Positions 1-64,000 of a stretch of DNA of 64,000 nt are shown here, piece after piece. Each line of letters begins with the position of its first letter. Position 1 is the first letter of the stretch. The stretch covers positions 1-64,000 of the forward strand of contig JACCGJ010019446.1 of the NCBI GenBank assembly GCA_013407085.1, in the 5' to 3' direction. A model generated the notes under the pieces. It saw only the letters and a program-made list of their open reading frames with translations, was not told where the DNA came from and made no database searches. Source of the DNA: Atriophallophorus winterbourni. Its lineage: Eukaryota > Platyhelminthes > Trematoda > Plagiorchiida > Microphallidae. A program made the translations under genes and the position numbers.

Positions 1-2400
1 TTCATGGAGGAACATAGGGCCTCGGCAACTTGTCTCCACTTTGGTCTGTCCATAGCAGCCAGTTTGATGTCGTTCCAGTTAAGTCCACACTTGCGGATTT
101 CCTCTTCACAGGAGCGCTTCCAAGATAGCCTTGGGCGTCCGACCCGTCTCTTCCCGATTGGGTTCCATACCAGAGCATGACGCGTGATGTCATCATAAGG
201 TTTCCGCAAGGTGTGCCCAACCCATCTCCACTTTCTTCTACTGATCTGCTGGGCGATCGGGTCCTCAGCAGCAATCTGCCACAGCTCTTGATTCCTTATC
301 TTTTCTGGCCATTTTACCCTAATAATTCGACGAAGGCAATTATTGTGGAATGATTGCAAGCGGCCAGAAGACTTTGCTGTCACTCGCCAGGTTTCCGATC
401 CATAGAGTAGCACGGATTTGACGTTGCTTCTGAATATACGGAGTTTCGTGCGTTTTGATAGAACCTTAGACTCCCAAATCGGTTTCAAAGCTATGAACGC
501 GTATCTTGCTTTGCAGATTCTGGCGACTATGTCTTCGTCCGTGCCACCACTTATTGAAACAATGCTGCCGAGGTAGACGAATTGCGTGACGTCTTTGACT
601 GCTTTACCATTGATGGTGATGGTGATTGATGGGTGCTTATCAGTTAGCACACGGAGGACTTCTGTTTTTTCGGTATTCACGCGTAGTCCTGCATATGAAG
701 CAAAGTGTGCTAGTCAATCGGTCTTTCTCTGAAGACGTTGGGGGTCACGTGATATCAAGCAGACATCATCAGCTTATTCCAGATCCTCCAAATGCTCGGA
801 TTCCTTCCAATCGATATCATTCCTCTCACCTTTTACTGTCTGTTCCATTATTCAGTCTATTACCAATAGAAAAATCATTGGGGACAACAGGCATCCCTGG
901 CGAACGCCAGTCTCAACTGCAAATGGATCGGTCAGTCTTCCGTTGTGAATTACCTGGCAGGAGGCACCTTCATACAGCTGCTTTATGAGGTCCATGTACA
1001 GTGGTGGGACCCCATAGTGTGGCAAAAGCTTCCATATGAATTCGCGGTCCACACTGCCGAAAGCTTTCTCAAAATCTATGAATTTGAGGCGAATAGGCGA
1101 TTGCCATTCAATGCTTTGTTCAATTATTATGCGGAGGGTCGCAAATTGGTCGATGCCAGACTTTTGTTTTCTGAAGCCTGATTGCTCTGGCCGTAACACT
1201 TGGTCGATAGCGTCGCGCAAACGCATGAGTATGATGCGTGTAAGTACTTCATAAGGACTGAGGGCAGCATGATACCTCGCCAGTTTTTTCATAGCCCCAG
1301 ATCCCCTTTCTTTGAAAGTTTGACCAAATGACCTCTCTTCCAATCATTTGGGACCCGTCTTTCTGACCAGATTTTCTGCAGCAGAGGAAGTAACATAACA
1401 GCCGAGGTGTCCAAATCAGCCTTCAGAGCTTCTGGTGGAATCCCATCGGTACCTGGTGCTTTGCCATTCTTTAGCGATTTTAAGGCAAAAAGGATTTCAT
1501 TTCGACCGGGGGGGTCGGTGTTTACGCCTAGCAAATTCGCTGCAGGTGGGATGTCAGTGACTGAAGTAGGTGCTGGTCGATTTAGGAGTTCCTTGAAGTG
1601 CTTCATCCATCGCTTTCTTTGCACCGATTCCTGACTGATAAGGTTACCTTCACCGTCCTTTATTATTTTGCCGTAAGGTATTTTCCTTCCTGATAAGGTT
1701 CTGGTAATGTTGTAGACGGTGTTCAGGTCTCTTTTCTGCTGCATTTTCCGCCTCCGTTGCTAGCATTTCGTAGAACCGCCTCTTGTCACTCTTTCGTCTT
1801 TCCGTATTGTTTGATCAGTTGGTTTTTCTGCTTGGTGTCCTTACACCGGAGGATCTGTTGTTTCAGCTGCCTTCTCGAGTTGATCAGTGTCCAAGTCTCA
1901 CTCGAGATCCACTCTTTGTCTTTCTTTACTCGTCTGCCAATTACGTGCTTACAAGTGTCTTGCCAACAGTCTTTCAGAGCGGTCCAGTGTTCATTTATTG
2001 GGACATAACATTGAATTACTGTCACATTTCTCCCCTTGGAGTTGAATCTGGCTGTGATTATCCGTGAGTCAACGGGTTCCCATCCAATGAGAGCGCCGGC
2101 AGCTATTGGGGATAACATAATGGCGACGCCTTCCGAATGACTATGGTTTTCATCTTCGTGACCTGAGTAAATAATCCGTTCCTCGGATGTCAAAACCAAC
2201 ATACCAGATCCATTCCATCTACTTTCACATATTTCCAGCAGTTGTATACCATACTTTTGCATTTCTTTCGCGACCTGTGCAGACTTTCCGGTATCATACA
2301 TCGTACGGACGTTCCATGTGGCAATCTTTGTTGTTGCTTTCATCGACAGAAGATTCATCTGCTGACTGGCTTCCGGTGGGCTTTCACCAGTCTGCTTCAT
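1..2400 (-). pseudogene. RTE-clade LINE (endonuclease + reverse transcriptase), decayed
   Basis: Nearly complete pol region of an RTE/BovB-type (SR2-like) non-LTR retrotransposon, read right to left. An APE-type endonuclease starts near 2400 (ATWNVRTMYD motif; about 200 residues). RT follows: NGKAPGTDGIPPEA near 1430-1470, FIDFEKAFGSVDREF near 1050-1090 and the GVRQGCLLSPMI block near 890. The C-terminal GKRRVGRPRLSWK motif lies at 100-160. The reading frame breaks near 1785, 1745 and 1320-1345, and the catalytic YADD-type box near 765 reads stop-ADD, so the copy is dead. The 3' end is cut by the window edge. The last about 170 bp are almost identical to 17874-18049. Clade assignment is from motif order; not a host gene. 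Confidence 0.85.
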
Positions 2401-2960
2401 TTTTACCTCAGATGAGGTTTCTTATCGATTCAAGCATGGAGATGTTACTTTGGTATGACATGTTGTTTGGTTTTAGTAGCGGTTTGAGGTTTTTACAGAG
2501 TGGGGTTGCTGACCCCGCGTCTAACCCTCCTCCTTTTGCAGACGGGCTTGGGAGCGTACTCGGCGGAGTATTGTGATTGTTGCTGGGTTCTTTTCTCCCT
2601 GTCGCCAAGTTGTTATGTCTGTGCTGTACTACTGTTGGCCCAGCCCGTGTGGTCAGAGAGAACACAGCCGTCACTGAACTCATGTATTCACCGAATGCCA
2701 AGATTATCATAAGTGAGCGAATGTGTGAATATCACAGTGAGCGAAAATCATAATTTGAACTCACCATCGATATTGATTGATGATTAATCGATAGTTGGTT
2801 CATTGTCTATACGACAAGGGGGTGCCCTCCTAACAATTGACTATTTACATTCACATCAGTACTGAGCACCAGCTTGTGGAGATTTCAGCCCCATCCACCT
2901 TATTCGCTTGCCATTTTGACCCCCTCCGGATGTAGGCGTTCACCATAGGGTTTATTCATA
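2401..2960 (-). mobile_element. Probable 5' leader of the RTE LINE
   Basis: This stretch lies directly upstream of the endonuclease start on the minus strand. It holds an open frame at 2408-2710 with a proline/serine-rich segment but no recognisable domain. I infer it is the 5' untranslated or ORF1 region of the same element. The outer boundary near 2940-2960, where a short TTCATAGATTTATTCATTCATAG repeat-like stretch begins, is a guess. Confidence 0.35.
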
Positions 2961-3012
2961 GATTTATTCATTCATAGATTTTATGCAGGTAAAAAGCTAT
3001 GCTTTACAAGAC

Positions 3013-3210
3013 CCACAAAAATGTACATCGGGTCGGATGGTAAAAAATATCAAAATATTGTTAGATTATTTTCAAACATAAAAACATATTTTTCCATGTG
3101 GACATCTAGTGAATTTTTGAAAACTTCAACAGTTCCAGATTGTACCACATGAGTAGGTAAACTGTTCCACAGTTGCACATGGCGAACGGAAAATGCATAT
3201 TTGCGGCAGT
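3013..3210 (-). mobile_element. CR1-like LINE, C-terminal tail fragment
   Basis: Minus-strand translation gives the C-terminal signature of CR1/jockey-type reverse transcriptases: YAFSVRHVQLWNSLPTHVVQ followed by a VEVFKNSLDVHM stretch and a stop near 3013. Only about 65 codons remain. It abuts a fragment of a different element type at about 3210. Confidence 0.65.
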
Positions 3211-3570
3211 TCAACCTGCTATGCTGTTGGTATGTCTTTTGACACGATTATGGTGTGCTTCGATTCTACTGTGAAGTTTTTGACACGATCTGGAAGCCTT
3301 ATGTAAAAACCAGGACAGTCTCTACATTTGATTTTGTAGATGCTGTTCCATTACGCTTGATAAAGGAGTTTTATCCTCGAAATGCATCAATGCAGGACGG
3401 ATAGTTTTACCTTTCTTATATATTACACTTGTTGACACTTGGTATAAGATTCTACTTATTGTTTCAGAATTGCGTTTAACATAAGGCACTCTATCACCTT
3501 TGATCTGACCAAGCTTCTGTGTCAGAAGTAAAACGTTACTAAAAATTTCTCTAACCGATTGCACACAAAT
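3211..3570 (-). mobile_element. Penelope-like element fragment with GIY-YIG endonuclease start
   Basis: Minus-strand translation gives VPYVKRNSETISRIL, then a segment ending in a DKTPLSS motif, then YKIKCRDCPGFYI, and after a frame break KLHSRIEAHHNRVKRH. The order VPYV...SRIL, DKTPL, YKI-C-x2-C-x2-FYI is that of the RT-to-GIY-YIG junction in Penelope-like elements. The glycine expected after FYI reads as arginine and at least one frameshift is present. A truncated, inactive copy. Confidence 0.6.
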
Positions 3571-4261
3571 TTCATTCTATTATGAATACACGATCGGTCC
3601 CAAACATATTCCAATCAATTAATCGACATGTAGTGTTCCTTGAATACAACAGCTCACTCAAATCGCCAGTTGGACAACTCACAATTTCATTTCTGTAATG
3701 GAAGCTCTGCACATGCCAACTGACAGTCGTTCAGTCTTCTTGGTTATATCTAAAGTGTCTAATATGACCTGAATTGAGTTGATTTAGAATCTCCCTGAAT
3801 TTAAAATGTAGTTAATTTTGTACAATCTTTTCGGAGTTTTATGTTGTTGCTGTTGATGCAATACGTAGACATTTTTTATTCACCCTTGCTTCTTAAATGA
3901 TGTCCTTGAGAATTTAACCAAATTTATGTACGTGATCTGTAAATCGTATCCCGAATAGCAAAACAAAAATACCCCCTTTAGGAAGCCCATAGGCTATCGA
4001 ATGCATTTCAACACCCGTGAAATATGCAGTTGTTTCCATAAAAATAATCAGCTTTGCTTGTACCGATAGAATGTTTTTATTAAATTTAGAATATTGATAA
4101 ATATGCCTTTTTATTCTTTCTAATGGGAATTGATGAAATGAGGTTTAATTCTGACATTTTTCACGCGGTTTGCAAGAAATCCTTGAATGCAAGGATTGAG
4201 AAATATTTAGAAATATGTTTACCTACCGATTTTACGTAATGTATTTGTTATTTTTCATCAG
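3571..4261. other. Non-coding, presumed NBEAL intron
   Basis: AT-rich sequence with no open frame or repeat that I recognise. It ends in a good splice acceptor (TTTTTCATCAG) at 4261, so it is taken as the 3' part of the intron upstream of the first visible NBEAL exon. Confidence 0.5.
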
Positions 4262-57353
<53,092 letters not shown>

Positions 57354-57545
57354 TATATACAGACGTGCATATCATCCTGGCGATCAGAAGCGTAAAGAAT
57401 GGAATTCGTGAAAGACACTCAAATTTTCTGGTGATGATACATTGTTTTAAAATCAGGAAAACAGTCGCTATCTGAGATCAATTTTTCACTTTTTTTACAA
57501 AACGTTTGTTGTGATTTATTAATAAAAGATTATCACTAGATATTC
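57354..57545 (+). terminator. NBEAL 3' UTR with polyadenylation signal
   Basis: AATAAA at 57521-57526, about 170 nt after the stop, followed by a T/G-rich stretch. The likely cleavage site is within 10-30 nt; no competing AATAAA earlier. Confidence 0.75.
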
Positions 57546-58077
57546 GAAATTGTTTTCTAACTGTATAACTGAATTTAGTATTTAGTGTAATTATTAGTTT
57601 GTACTGGTTTTGTTATTTTTTCTCGACAACAAAATCTCTAAGAATGTGAAGGGGTGGACTTTCCAGCCAAAGTCTTTCAAGCAGCAGACAATTAAGAACC
57701 ACCTACTGTGAGTTCAAGGCATCGCCTCTGTTCATGAAGTGTCCATCATTATAGAGCACTTATTGAATTCCCGTTTGGCGTCAATTTAGCCTGACCCCAT
57801 GTTGTGTGCACGAAGTTTTCTAATAGATAAATAAGTTGCGTTCAACTGACAATCGCTGCAACCGTAGTGAAGTAGTTATTTGTTTTGCTAGCTTCTATTG
57901 CATTCTGACGAGCATAATTTTCATCAAACGTGAATACGTTTTTTGCAAATAAATAAATAAATAAATGACAATAAACCTTATAAGTAAATTTAACTGCGAA
58001 TTGTCTCTGTTCTATGGTTTGATTGGGATCATTGATCTTAAATTCAAAATCTTGATTGTACCACTATTAGGATTTAT
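57546..58077 (+). other. Intergenic, no gene
   Basis: Nothing recognised apart from an (AAAT)n run near 57947-57966. Confidence 0.5.
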
Positions 58078-58347
58078 TCAGGAATCGCTTTCAACTTTTG
58101 CAAACTGTTGGATGGAATGTAATTTAAAGCCGAGAGAAGCGTGATTATTTAACATCCGCTGCATATCGCTGTGTGAAATGCGAAAAAATATGTCGGCCTG
58201 AAAGATGAAAATAAAAACATAATACATACACCATATAGCCAAACTCATCAAAAATGCCTCAAGAATGGTTTCGGGCTTTGAAATTATCTGTAAAGTCAGT
58301 ACGATTAAGTGATTTATGCTTTCAACTAGATGATGAATAGTAGACAT
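58078..58347 (-). CDS. Possible 3' terminal exon(s) of a convergent gene
   Basis: A minus-strand frame whose last part (after acceptor TTTTCATCTTTCAG at about 58200) reads ADIFFRISHSDMQRML, then NNHASLGFKLHS. It ends with a TGA that overlaps AATAAA. Acceptor, stop and polyA signal are in the right order for a terminal exon, and the frame has coding-like composition. I recognise no family and cannot find convincing upstream exons, so it may be chance. Confidence 0.25.
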   Translation of the reverse strand: MSTIHHLVESINHLIVLTLQIISKPETILEAFLMSLAIWCMYYVFIFIFQADIFFRISHSDMQRMLNNHASLGFKLHSIQQFAKVESDS

Positions 58348-58391
58348 CGTGGAATTCTGAAATTACTATTAACGTCATCTCATACAACCCT

Positions 58392-58500
58392 GTGATCATC
58401 CACTGCTTGTCTGTCGTATTGGCATCCTTTATCGTATTACCTCTGCCTGATGAGTACAAACAACATGTAACCGGTCAGCTGTGTGCGATTGCAACTCAGT
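58392..58500 (+). repeat. Interspersed repeat W, copy 4 (diverged)
   Basis: Aligns with the second half of copy 1 (CCT...GATGAGTACAAACAACATGTAACCGGT against its GAGTGCAACCAGCACCAAACC) and ends before the ATGCAAAT block. Confidence 0.4.
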
Positions 58501-60338
58501 TGTTCGAGTTCACAAATGCGTTTATATGGAACAGGGTAAAAGGAGTTAAAAGTGCTTAAAATCAACACAAGTATACTGAACTTGAACAGCTTTCATGGCA
58601 GGTTTGACCATGTTGCATGGATGGAGGGTAATTTGGGTGTGATGTAGCGGGACTAGCAACATGTTGCTCACATAGAATCTCAGTCACCTTATTCTCAATG
58701 TAGCAATAAAGGGGAAGTACGGTTCTATCCTATTCCTATGCAAACGAACTAGCAAAACCGAATGATGGTAAAGAGCCCAGCAGTAAAATTTTCACTGACA
58801 GTAAAATTTAAGGAACTCAGAAATAGATAAAAATGTCAAGACTGCGGATTGCAGTATTCCATTGCTTAAAGTTTCCATTGAATAGCTTTATCGATCGCTC
58901 GATTGAAAAACAAATACATTCCAGGCTCGATATAATAGGAAAATAGATTGGTAACTATATCTAAAGCAGACATATATAGATTTATTAATAATTTGATTGG
59001 AAGAATTGTTTTTATCCGAGGCATACGTTTCAAGCTTGTACCTTTTTGTTGCATCCAGATTCTTCGATTTCCTTTCATTGCTAATTGAGAAAACATGCTG
59101 CCTATCTCTCATGTTGAGTGTTTTGACCGGACAAGCGTTTCGCCTGACATTACCGTTTAAAGGTCGAAAATGACACCGAAAGAAATATAGGTTTAAAATG
59201 TATATTCGAGCCAAATATTCATTTTCATCCTACTAAATCTGATTTCAATTTTGCCAGTTCATAACTATGATATTTATAATGAGGAGTTTTAGCATCCCGA
59301 CATAAGTAGGAGTTCACAAAATGGGGTTGATAAATTTATTGTGTAAAAATTGATATTATGTCGTTTTCGTAATTATCTTAAGTACATCATTTCAATGACT
59401 TTTTCATATTTTTGAACGATTTTTATGCTCTACAGATATTTTATGCTTGTTTGAGTCCGCTCTATCAACTGATTTTGAAACAAATCATTCATTGATATTC
59501 TTTCGCATTTCATGAAAGACTTTTATGCTCACAACATATCGAATCAACCTTTTCGTCTTATTTTGAGAGAATCGAGGCTATTTTGCTGCAAAGTGCTGTT
59601 CATGCAGGCGTTTATTCAGTCATGTCCCTGGATATGCCGAATGCTTGGTAACCGCCACGTACGTATAGCATCAACAAGACTGGGTATATATGCGTATCGA
59701 CAATACGGCAATACGTAGAAAAATCATTCAGAGTACCTTCTCGGGCAAATGCTCGGTATCACTAAATCGTGAACGCGAAATATGTTTAACCAACCATTAA
59801 AAAATCCATCGTATTATCCAATTCATCACAAGTTATTCGCAGATTTAAGCGCAGTGTCATTTTAAATTGGCAAACTGCTACTTTCAGATGGTTGATTGCT
59901 GTCCATGTGCAGACATCCCCATTCTTTTCTCTTTATTTTGATTTGTGTGTACGTCAAAATTAAAAATCGGAAGCAACATTAATTAAGTGTAATTGCACAC
60001 AAGACGCTTTATCACATTTAAATTTTCCGAAGGTTCGTTTGGTCACGAAAAATAACATCAGGTTTGCATGGATCGTACCAATTCATCATCATCATCATCA
60101 GAGACAGCAATAAACCCGTAGTATGTACCACAAATTTAACTGATTAGAGAATGCAAACTTTATGGAATTAATATTGAATTATCATTATTAGGAAATGGCG
60201 CGAATCAGTTCTTTCACAGACTTTCATATGCTGTAAAGAGATATGGTTAACGTGTCATTATGGGCCGCTGTGAATGATATGACTTTTAACACATGGAAAT
60301 GCAAGATGCCCCACTCTCGCAAGAATTTTCCATGGGCG

Positions 60339-60382
<44 letters not shown>

Positions 60383-60604
60383 ATATCGGGAGGCCAGCAA
60401 GTTTTTACTAATCTTTCGTAGAATATTTGAAACATTCTTACTGGTAGCGTTAAGAAAGATAGCGAATGTCTTCCTTCTCTCCACAATGCAGTGTGAAATT
60501 ACGGTCTCAGCTCCTTGGCTTCGAAAATAAATTGCTTCCTCTCCAATTAAATTTATCACCTGGCAACACAGTTAGTATTGGGTCTTCGTAATGTTCCTTA
60601 CACC
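58501..60604 (+). other. Intergenic, microsatellites only
   Basis: Short frames such as 59512-59718 have no recognisable domain. An (ATC)n run near 60085-60101 and the TA/TG microsatellite are the only clear structures. Confidence 0.45.
60341..60383. repeat. (TA)n-(TG)n compound microsatellite
   Basis: About 14 TA units followed by about 6 TG units. Confidence 0.95.
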
Positions 60605-60870
60605 GAAAGATCGCAACGTTTGAGTCTATGTGACTTCACCAAAAGGATGATACGGCGCGTTATTATTATTGTCTTGAGAATTGTGTCTAACGAAGGACAT
60701 CCACTAAGACACTTGTTTTAACAGTTTGGTGAGAGAGTAACACTTAGTTATACCTTATTACTTTGCATCCCAAGTTCCCGTATTGATTTTCCGCACCAGC
60801 TTGTGCCGTATCAGCTATATTTTTATGTAATTCCCTACCTCGACGCCTGGTGCACTTTCTTTGTCTGGCA
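60605..60870 (+). mobile_element. CR1-like LINE C-terminal fragment, copy b
   Basis: Frame reads RSQRLSLCDFTKRMIRRV, SNEGHPLRHLF, stop, and then in another frame FHQLVPYQLYFYVIPYLDAW-like tail. About 75 percent similar by eye to 8313-8580 over its whole length. Confidence 0.55.
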
Positions 60871-61764
60871 ATATTTAAAACGAAATTTCGCCTATATATG
60901 CATATGAACATCATTAGCGAGCCATGCATTTGGTAAACTCTACTCGTTATATAGTATCATTTTTCACATTCTTATTCTTACCGTAATCCTTGAAAAACTG
61001 CAATCGTATTATTCAACTTATTACTTCAAATGCCTAAGCGCCACTATGAATTAAACGATGAAAACCTATACTTCCAGACACAACATTTATGTATCTCAAA
61101 TCTCTTACAAGTTTGAAGCCAAGCTATGTGGAGTTGGAAAAACTTTACATTACCCTTTGAAATTTAGGTATAAGAATCATGAGGGAACGTTTGTGTGTTA
61201 TCGAAACACTTTTTCGATAAAATACCGTAATGATTTGTAAATTTCATGTAATATTAATCACGAAGTGTTATTTATTATCGCTTGCGCCCATTTGGATAAA
61301 TCAGCGTATAAACACTTCGAATATAATCACCGCCATTCTATGAGCATTTTCTCATATATATCACATCGTTTATATTGTAACAGATGATTTTATTTCAAGT
61401 TACAATGAAGTAAAACCACGAAACATAGATACATGCTGGCCGTCATTTTGATTCTAGAAAGAAAGAAAGATTCGAAGAGTTATGGTTAAATCGCGAACAC
61501 TTTAAAACTTCACATGATTATGCTATGAATTAAAATGTGCAAAGAACGTATATAACGAGTTTATCAAATGCTTGGCTCATCAATTATATTCTTTTGCTAT
61601 GTAGTTCCTATTTGGCTTCAAATATCGCCATGCACAGATAGTCGACAACATGTTGAGGTGAAGAATTTCATATAAATGTGAACAAGTACTGCAAAAATGT
61701 CACCAATAATTATTGTGTGAGCTTGCGATGTAGATGAATAGCGTATATCTGTGTATCAGTTTTT
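60871..61764 (+). other. Intergenic, nothing recognised
   Basis: No gene or repeat that I can support. Confidence 0.45.
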
Positions 61765-61895
61765 GACCACAATTAGAAACAGGTGACATAGTGGATGTCC
61801 TTCGTTGACACATTTTTTAGGTAAGGATATAACGTGGAGTATCCTCCTTCGGATGAATTCAGATAGACCCGAGCGTCGCAAGCTTTCAAAGTATG
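61765..61895 (-). mobile_element. CR1-like LINE C-terminal fragment, copy c
   Basis: Minus strand reads FESLRRSGLSEFIRRRIL and NEGHPLCHLF, homologous to copies a and b but in opposite orientation; only the HPLRHLF part remains. Confidence 0.55.
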
Positions 61896-62073
61896 TAACA
61901 TTACGAAGATTCATTACTAACTTTGCGATAAATATTATCGAACATGGCAATATCATTCTGGAGATAAGAAATCCGGACCTCTACTGTATACTCCATCTTT
62001 AGACAAAGATAAACATCCATTATCCTCGATAACGTTACTGGCGAGAAACTTTCAAATAATCTTCAAAGTATTT

Positions 62074-62392
62074 GTGACTACTCATTCGTGCCTATCGAAC
62101 AATTCACAACGTTGATCACGACGGTCCATAATGGAAGCACTTGACTCTAGTTTCGCTCTTATTTGCGCTCATCAGCAGTGCATATCCTCCACCTCGGTTT
62201 GGATTTGAATCCCGACCACCATTGTAGTCCCACGCCTTAACGACCTGGGCTACCGTCCACCGTTTGACCGATCGCAATTAAGCGTTTTATGAACTGTTCT
62301 CCAGACTGGCACATTTGAGTAGCTTTGTTTGCCCGACCAGTTCAGAAGGAGCCAGCAACATCTGTTGTGGTCGCCCAACCGAACAGATCTCC
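62074..62392 (-). mobile_element. tRNA-derived SINE with hammerhead ribozyme, copy C
   Basis: Minus-strand copy of the same about 320-bp unit as 9281-9604, including the leader, a degraded promoter (the B box now reads GGATTCAAATCC-like) and the ribozyme. It is more diverged than copies A and B, so probably older. Confidence 0.75.
62133..62188 (-). ncRNA. Hammerhead ribozyme, degraded (copy C)
   Basis: Core CUGAUGAG and CGAAA remain, but stem II has a G-A mismatch (GCGC against GAGC), stem III is CUAGAG and stem I carries a substitution (GCACUG against CAAGUGC). Activity is doubtful. Confidence 0.65.
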
Positions 62393-64000
62393 GTTCTTAA
62401 AAGTATCCTTATCAATCTGCTGGTTCGTATATACACATTCAGTTAACAAACTGTGCTCTTAATCTTTTTATCAATCCATAATCCAAGTTCATCATCATGG
62501 ACAGCATTAAACGGGCATGACGTAAAGAATGCCTAATTGCAATGCAATCATTACATGGTAAAATTTCTAAAAAGTGATAGGTCAGAATGAGACCTCGAAA
62601 GCTAATGAACCTATAGAAGATTAGGCACAGACACAATTGGATGAGGTGCCTACACCTCGAATCAAACATGCATTCAAGCAAGTGTTGTGAACGAGTAGAG
62701 TGGCATCACCATGACAGCTTCATTGTGGTTTTCACCACCCCACATCATGACAAGCTTCCCTTGTCATTTAACGTTTTAGGGTAGGTTTCATCTATTACCT
62801 TCCCATTCGCGTTTGATATTATCTGTCAATTCGATTGTCGACGGGTGAGCTTTATAGTGTCTGGATCTTGTACTTTGTTGTTGACAGACTGAGGAATCGT
62901 GCAGAAATCCATCTCAAAGTAACCTAATTTGCAATGCGTTGCTCACCCACTCAGAATTTACACTCATCAAACAATTTCTTGCAAGTCGTTTTATCCAGAG
63001 TAGACAGTAAATGTTATGTTAAGTGAACCTCGAAACCTGACTAGGTCCAAAGGTCAGAAATCCTGTAAGGATTTGAGGTGCGGTAGATATGAGTATCAAG
63101 CATTTCATCGGTAATTTCGATTGCGTCATGATTGCTCCACTGAAAATCACTCCCTGATTCATTGATTGAACAACGTGGTTCTTTGAACGAACCATATATA
63201 ATTGTGACTCCGAGTATAACTATGCTCAACGCATTCGTTTCTTTAATGAATATTTTTATATATCTCGGAATGCTTCGTTTCTAGCATTTCTAGCATAACA
63301 GGCTTTTGTTTGATATACTAGTTGGCTTGAACTGTTTCGAAATTGTGTCAAAATTTTGCATGAATGTTCAGCATTTTGTAACAATTTTTGTTATTATAAC
63401 AATTAGCAAACTTGAAACTTATCTGATCATACTGTTTTATTCATAGGCAAATATTCAACCACAATTAGTTCTGAATCGCATGATAACATATTCTGGTTCA
63501 GTTAGCTAATTTGAAGAAAAGGGGGTGATGTTATGTCACTAAATTGTGTCAGGGAAATTTGCTTTAGTAACAGACATTGTATTATTCGTTGTATCATAAC
63601 CATGTTGCGGTAGCTTACAATGATTTTAAATGATACCGATAGATTTATTATTAATATTATTATTATTATTATTATTAATATTATTATTTCTGTAAGCTTC
63701 CGTGGCAGACGCGTGTTTTTCCAGCGAATGGATGATACTATCGGTGAAAATCGAAGATCTTATTTATAGTACTTTGACTTCTTTGGTTAAAAGTTCGATT
63801 CTATACCCGTAATGAATTCTGCGACAGCATTTTCATGTCTGATATAATTCAACTGATGGCTACTAAATTGGTTGAGATCATGCACTACACATGACAATCG
63901 CACACAATTTAGCTTATTGTTTTTGGAGAGTTGAAACTGCTACAGCTGTACAGCCGCACCAATCGCCTTAAACAATCACTTGATTATGATATTTACGAAA
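62393..64000 (+). other. Intergenic end of window
   Basis: No supported gene. A minus-strand 62-codon frame at 63041-63229 with a hydrophobic start has no recognised family. An (ATT)n run lies at about 63647-63687. Confidence 0.4.

Noticed and set aside
60341..60383. Alternating TA/TG tract as regulatory Z-DNA element
   Set aside because: An ordinary compound microsatellite in intergenic DNA; no neighbouring promoter or gene start.

Overview
The window looks like a gene-poor, repeat-rich chromosomal segment of a flatworm, most likely a digenean trematode. The evidence is AT-rich DNA, multi-kilobase introns mixed with very short ones, many degraded RTE- and CR1-type LINE copies, and a tRNA-derived SINE carrying a hammerhead ribozyme, a combination known from schistosomes (the SM-alpha family). 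Species cannot be fixed from sequence alone.

One cellular gene dominates. It is a plus-strand BEACH-domain gene of the neurobeachin-like (NBEAL) type. I could place 24 coding exons between 4262 and 57353. Their splice phases chain without a break and they add up to 6,696 nt, about 2,231 codons plus the stop. The start codon and N-terminal exons lie left of the window. Domain order is helical armadillo/DUF4704-like region (exons 1-12), acidic linker (exon 13), PH-BEACH (14-15), BEACH (16-22 and the start of 23) and WD40 (23-24), with a stop at 57351-57353 and AATAAA at 57521. The family works as a large cytoplasmic scaffold in membrane traffic and granule or vesicle biogenesis.

Repeat layout: 1-3570 RTE LINE, a CR1 tail and a Penelope-like GIY-YIG fragment. 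Intron 4: CR1 tail plus an inverted pair of hammerhead SINEs. Intron 10: internally deleted CR1. Intron 12: RTE tail and a long inverted repeat enclosing a CR1 RT. Intron 13: short Tigger/pogo element. Introns 15-16: three decayed LINE pieces. Intron 17: a second LINE family with a C-terminal zinc finger. Intron 19: a 2 kb Tigger/pogo element. Introns 20-23: W repeat, CR1 tails and two same-orientation CR1 5' halves with PHD-finger ORF1. 57.5-64 kb: intergenic DNA with CR1 tails, a third hammerhead SINE, microsatellites and a weak convergent terminal-exon candidate.

The most unusual structure is the head-to-head hammerhead SINE pair at 9273-9775, flanked by an 11-bp direct repeat. It places one ribozyme in sense and one in antisense orientation inside an NBEAL intron.
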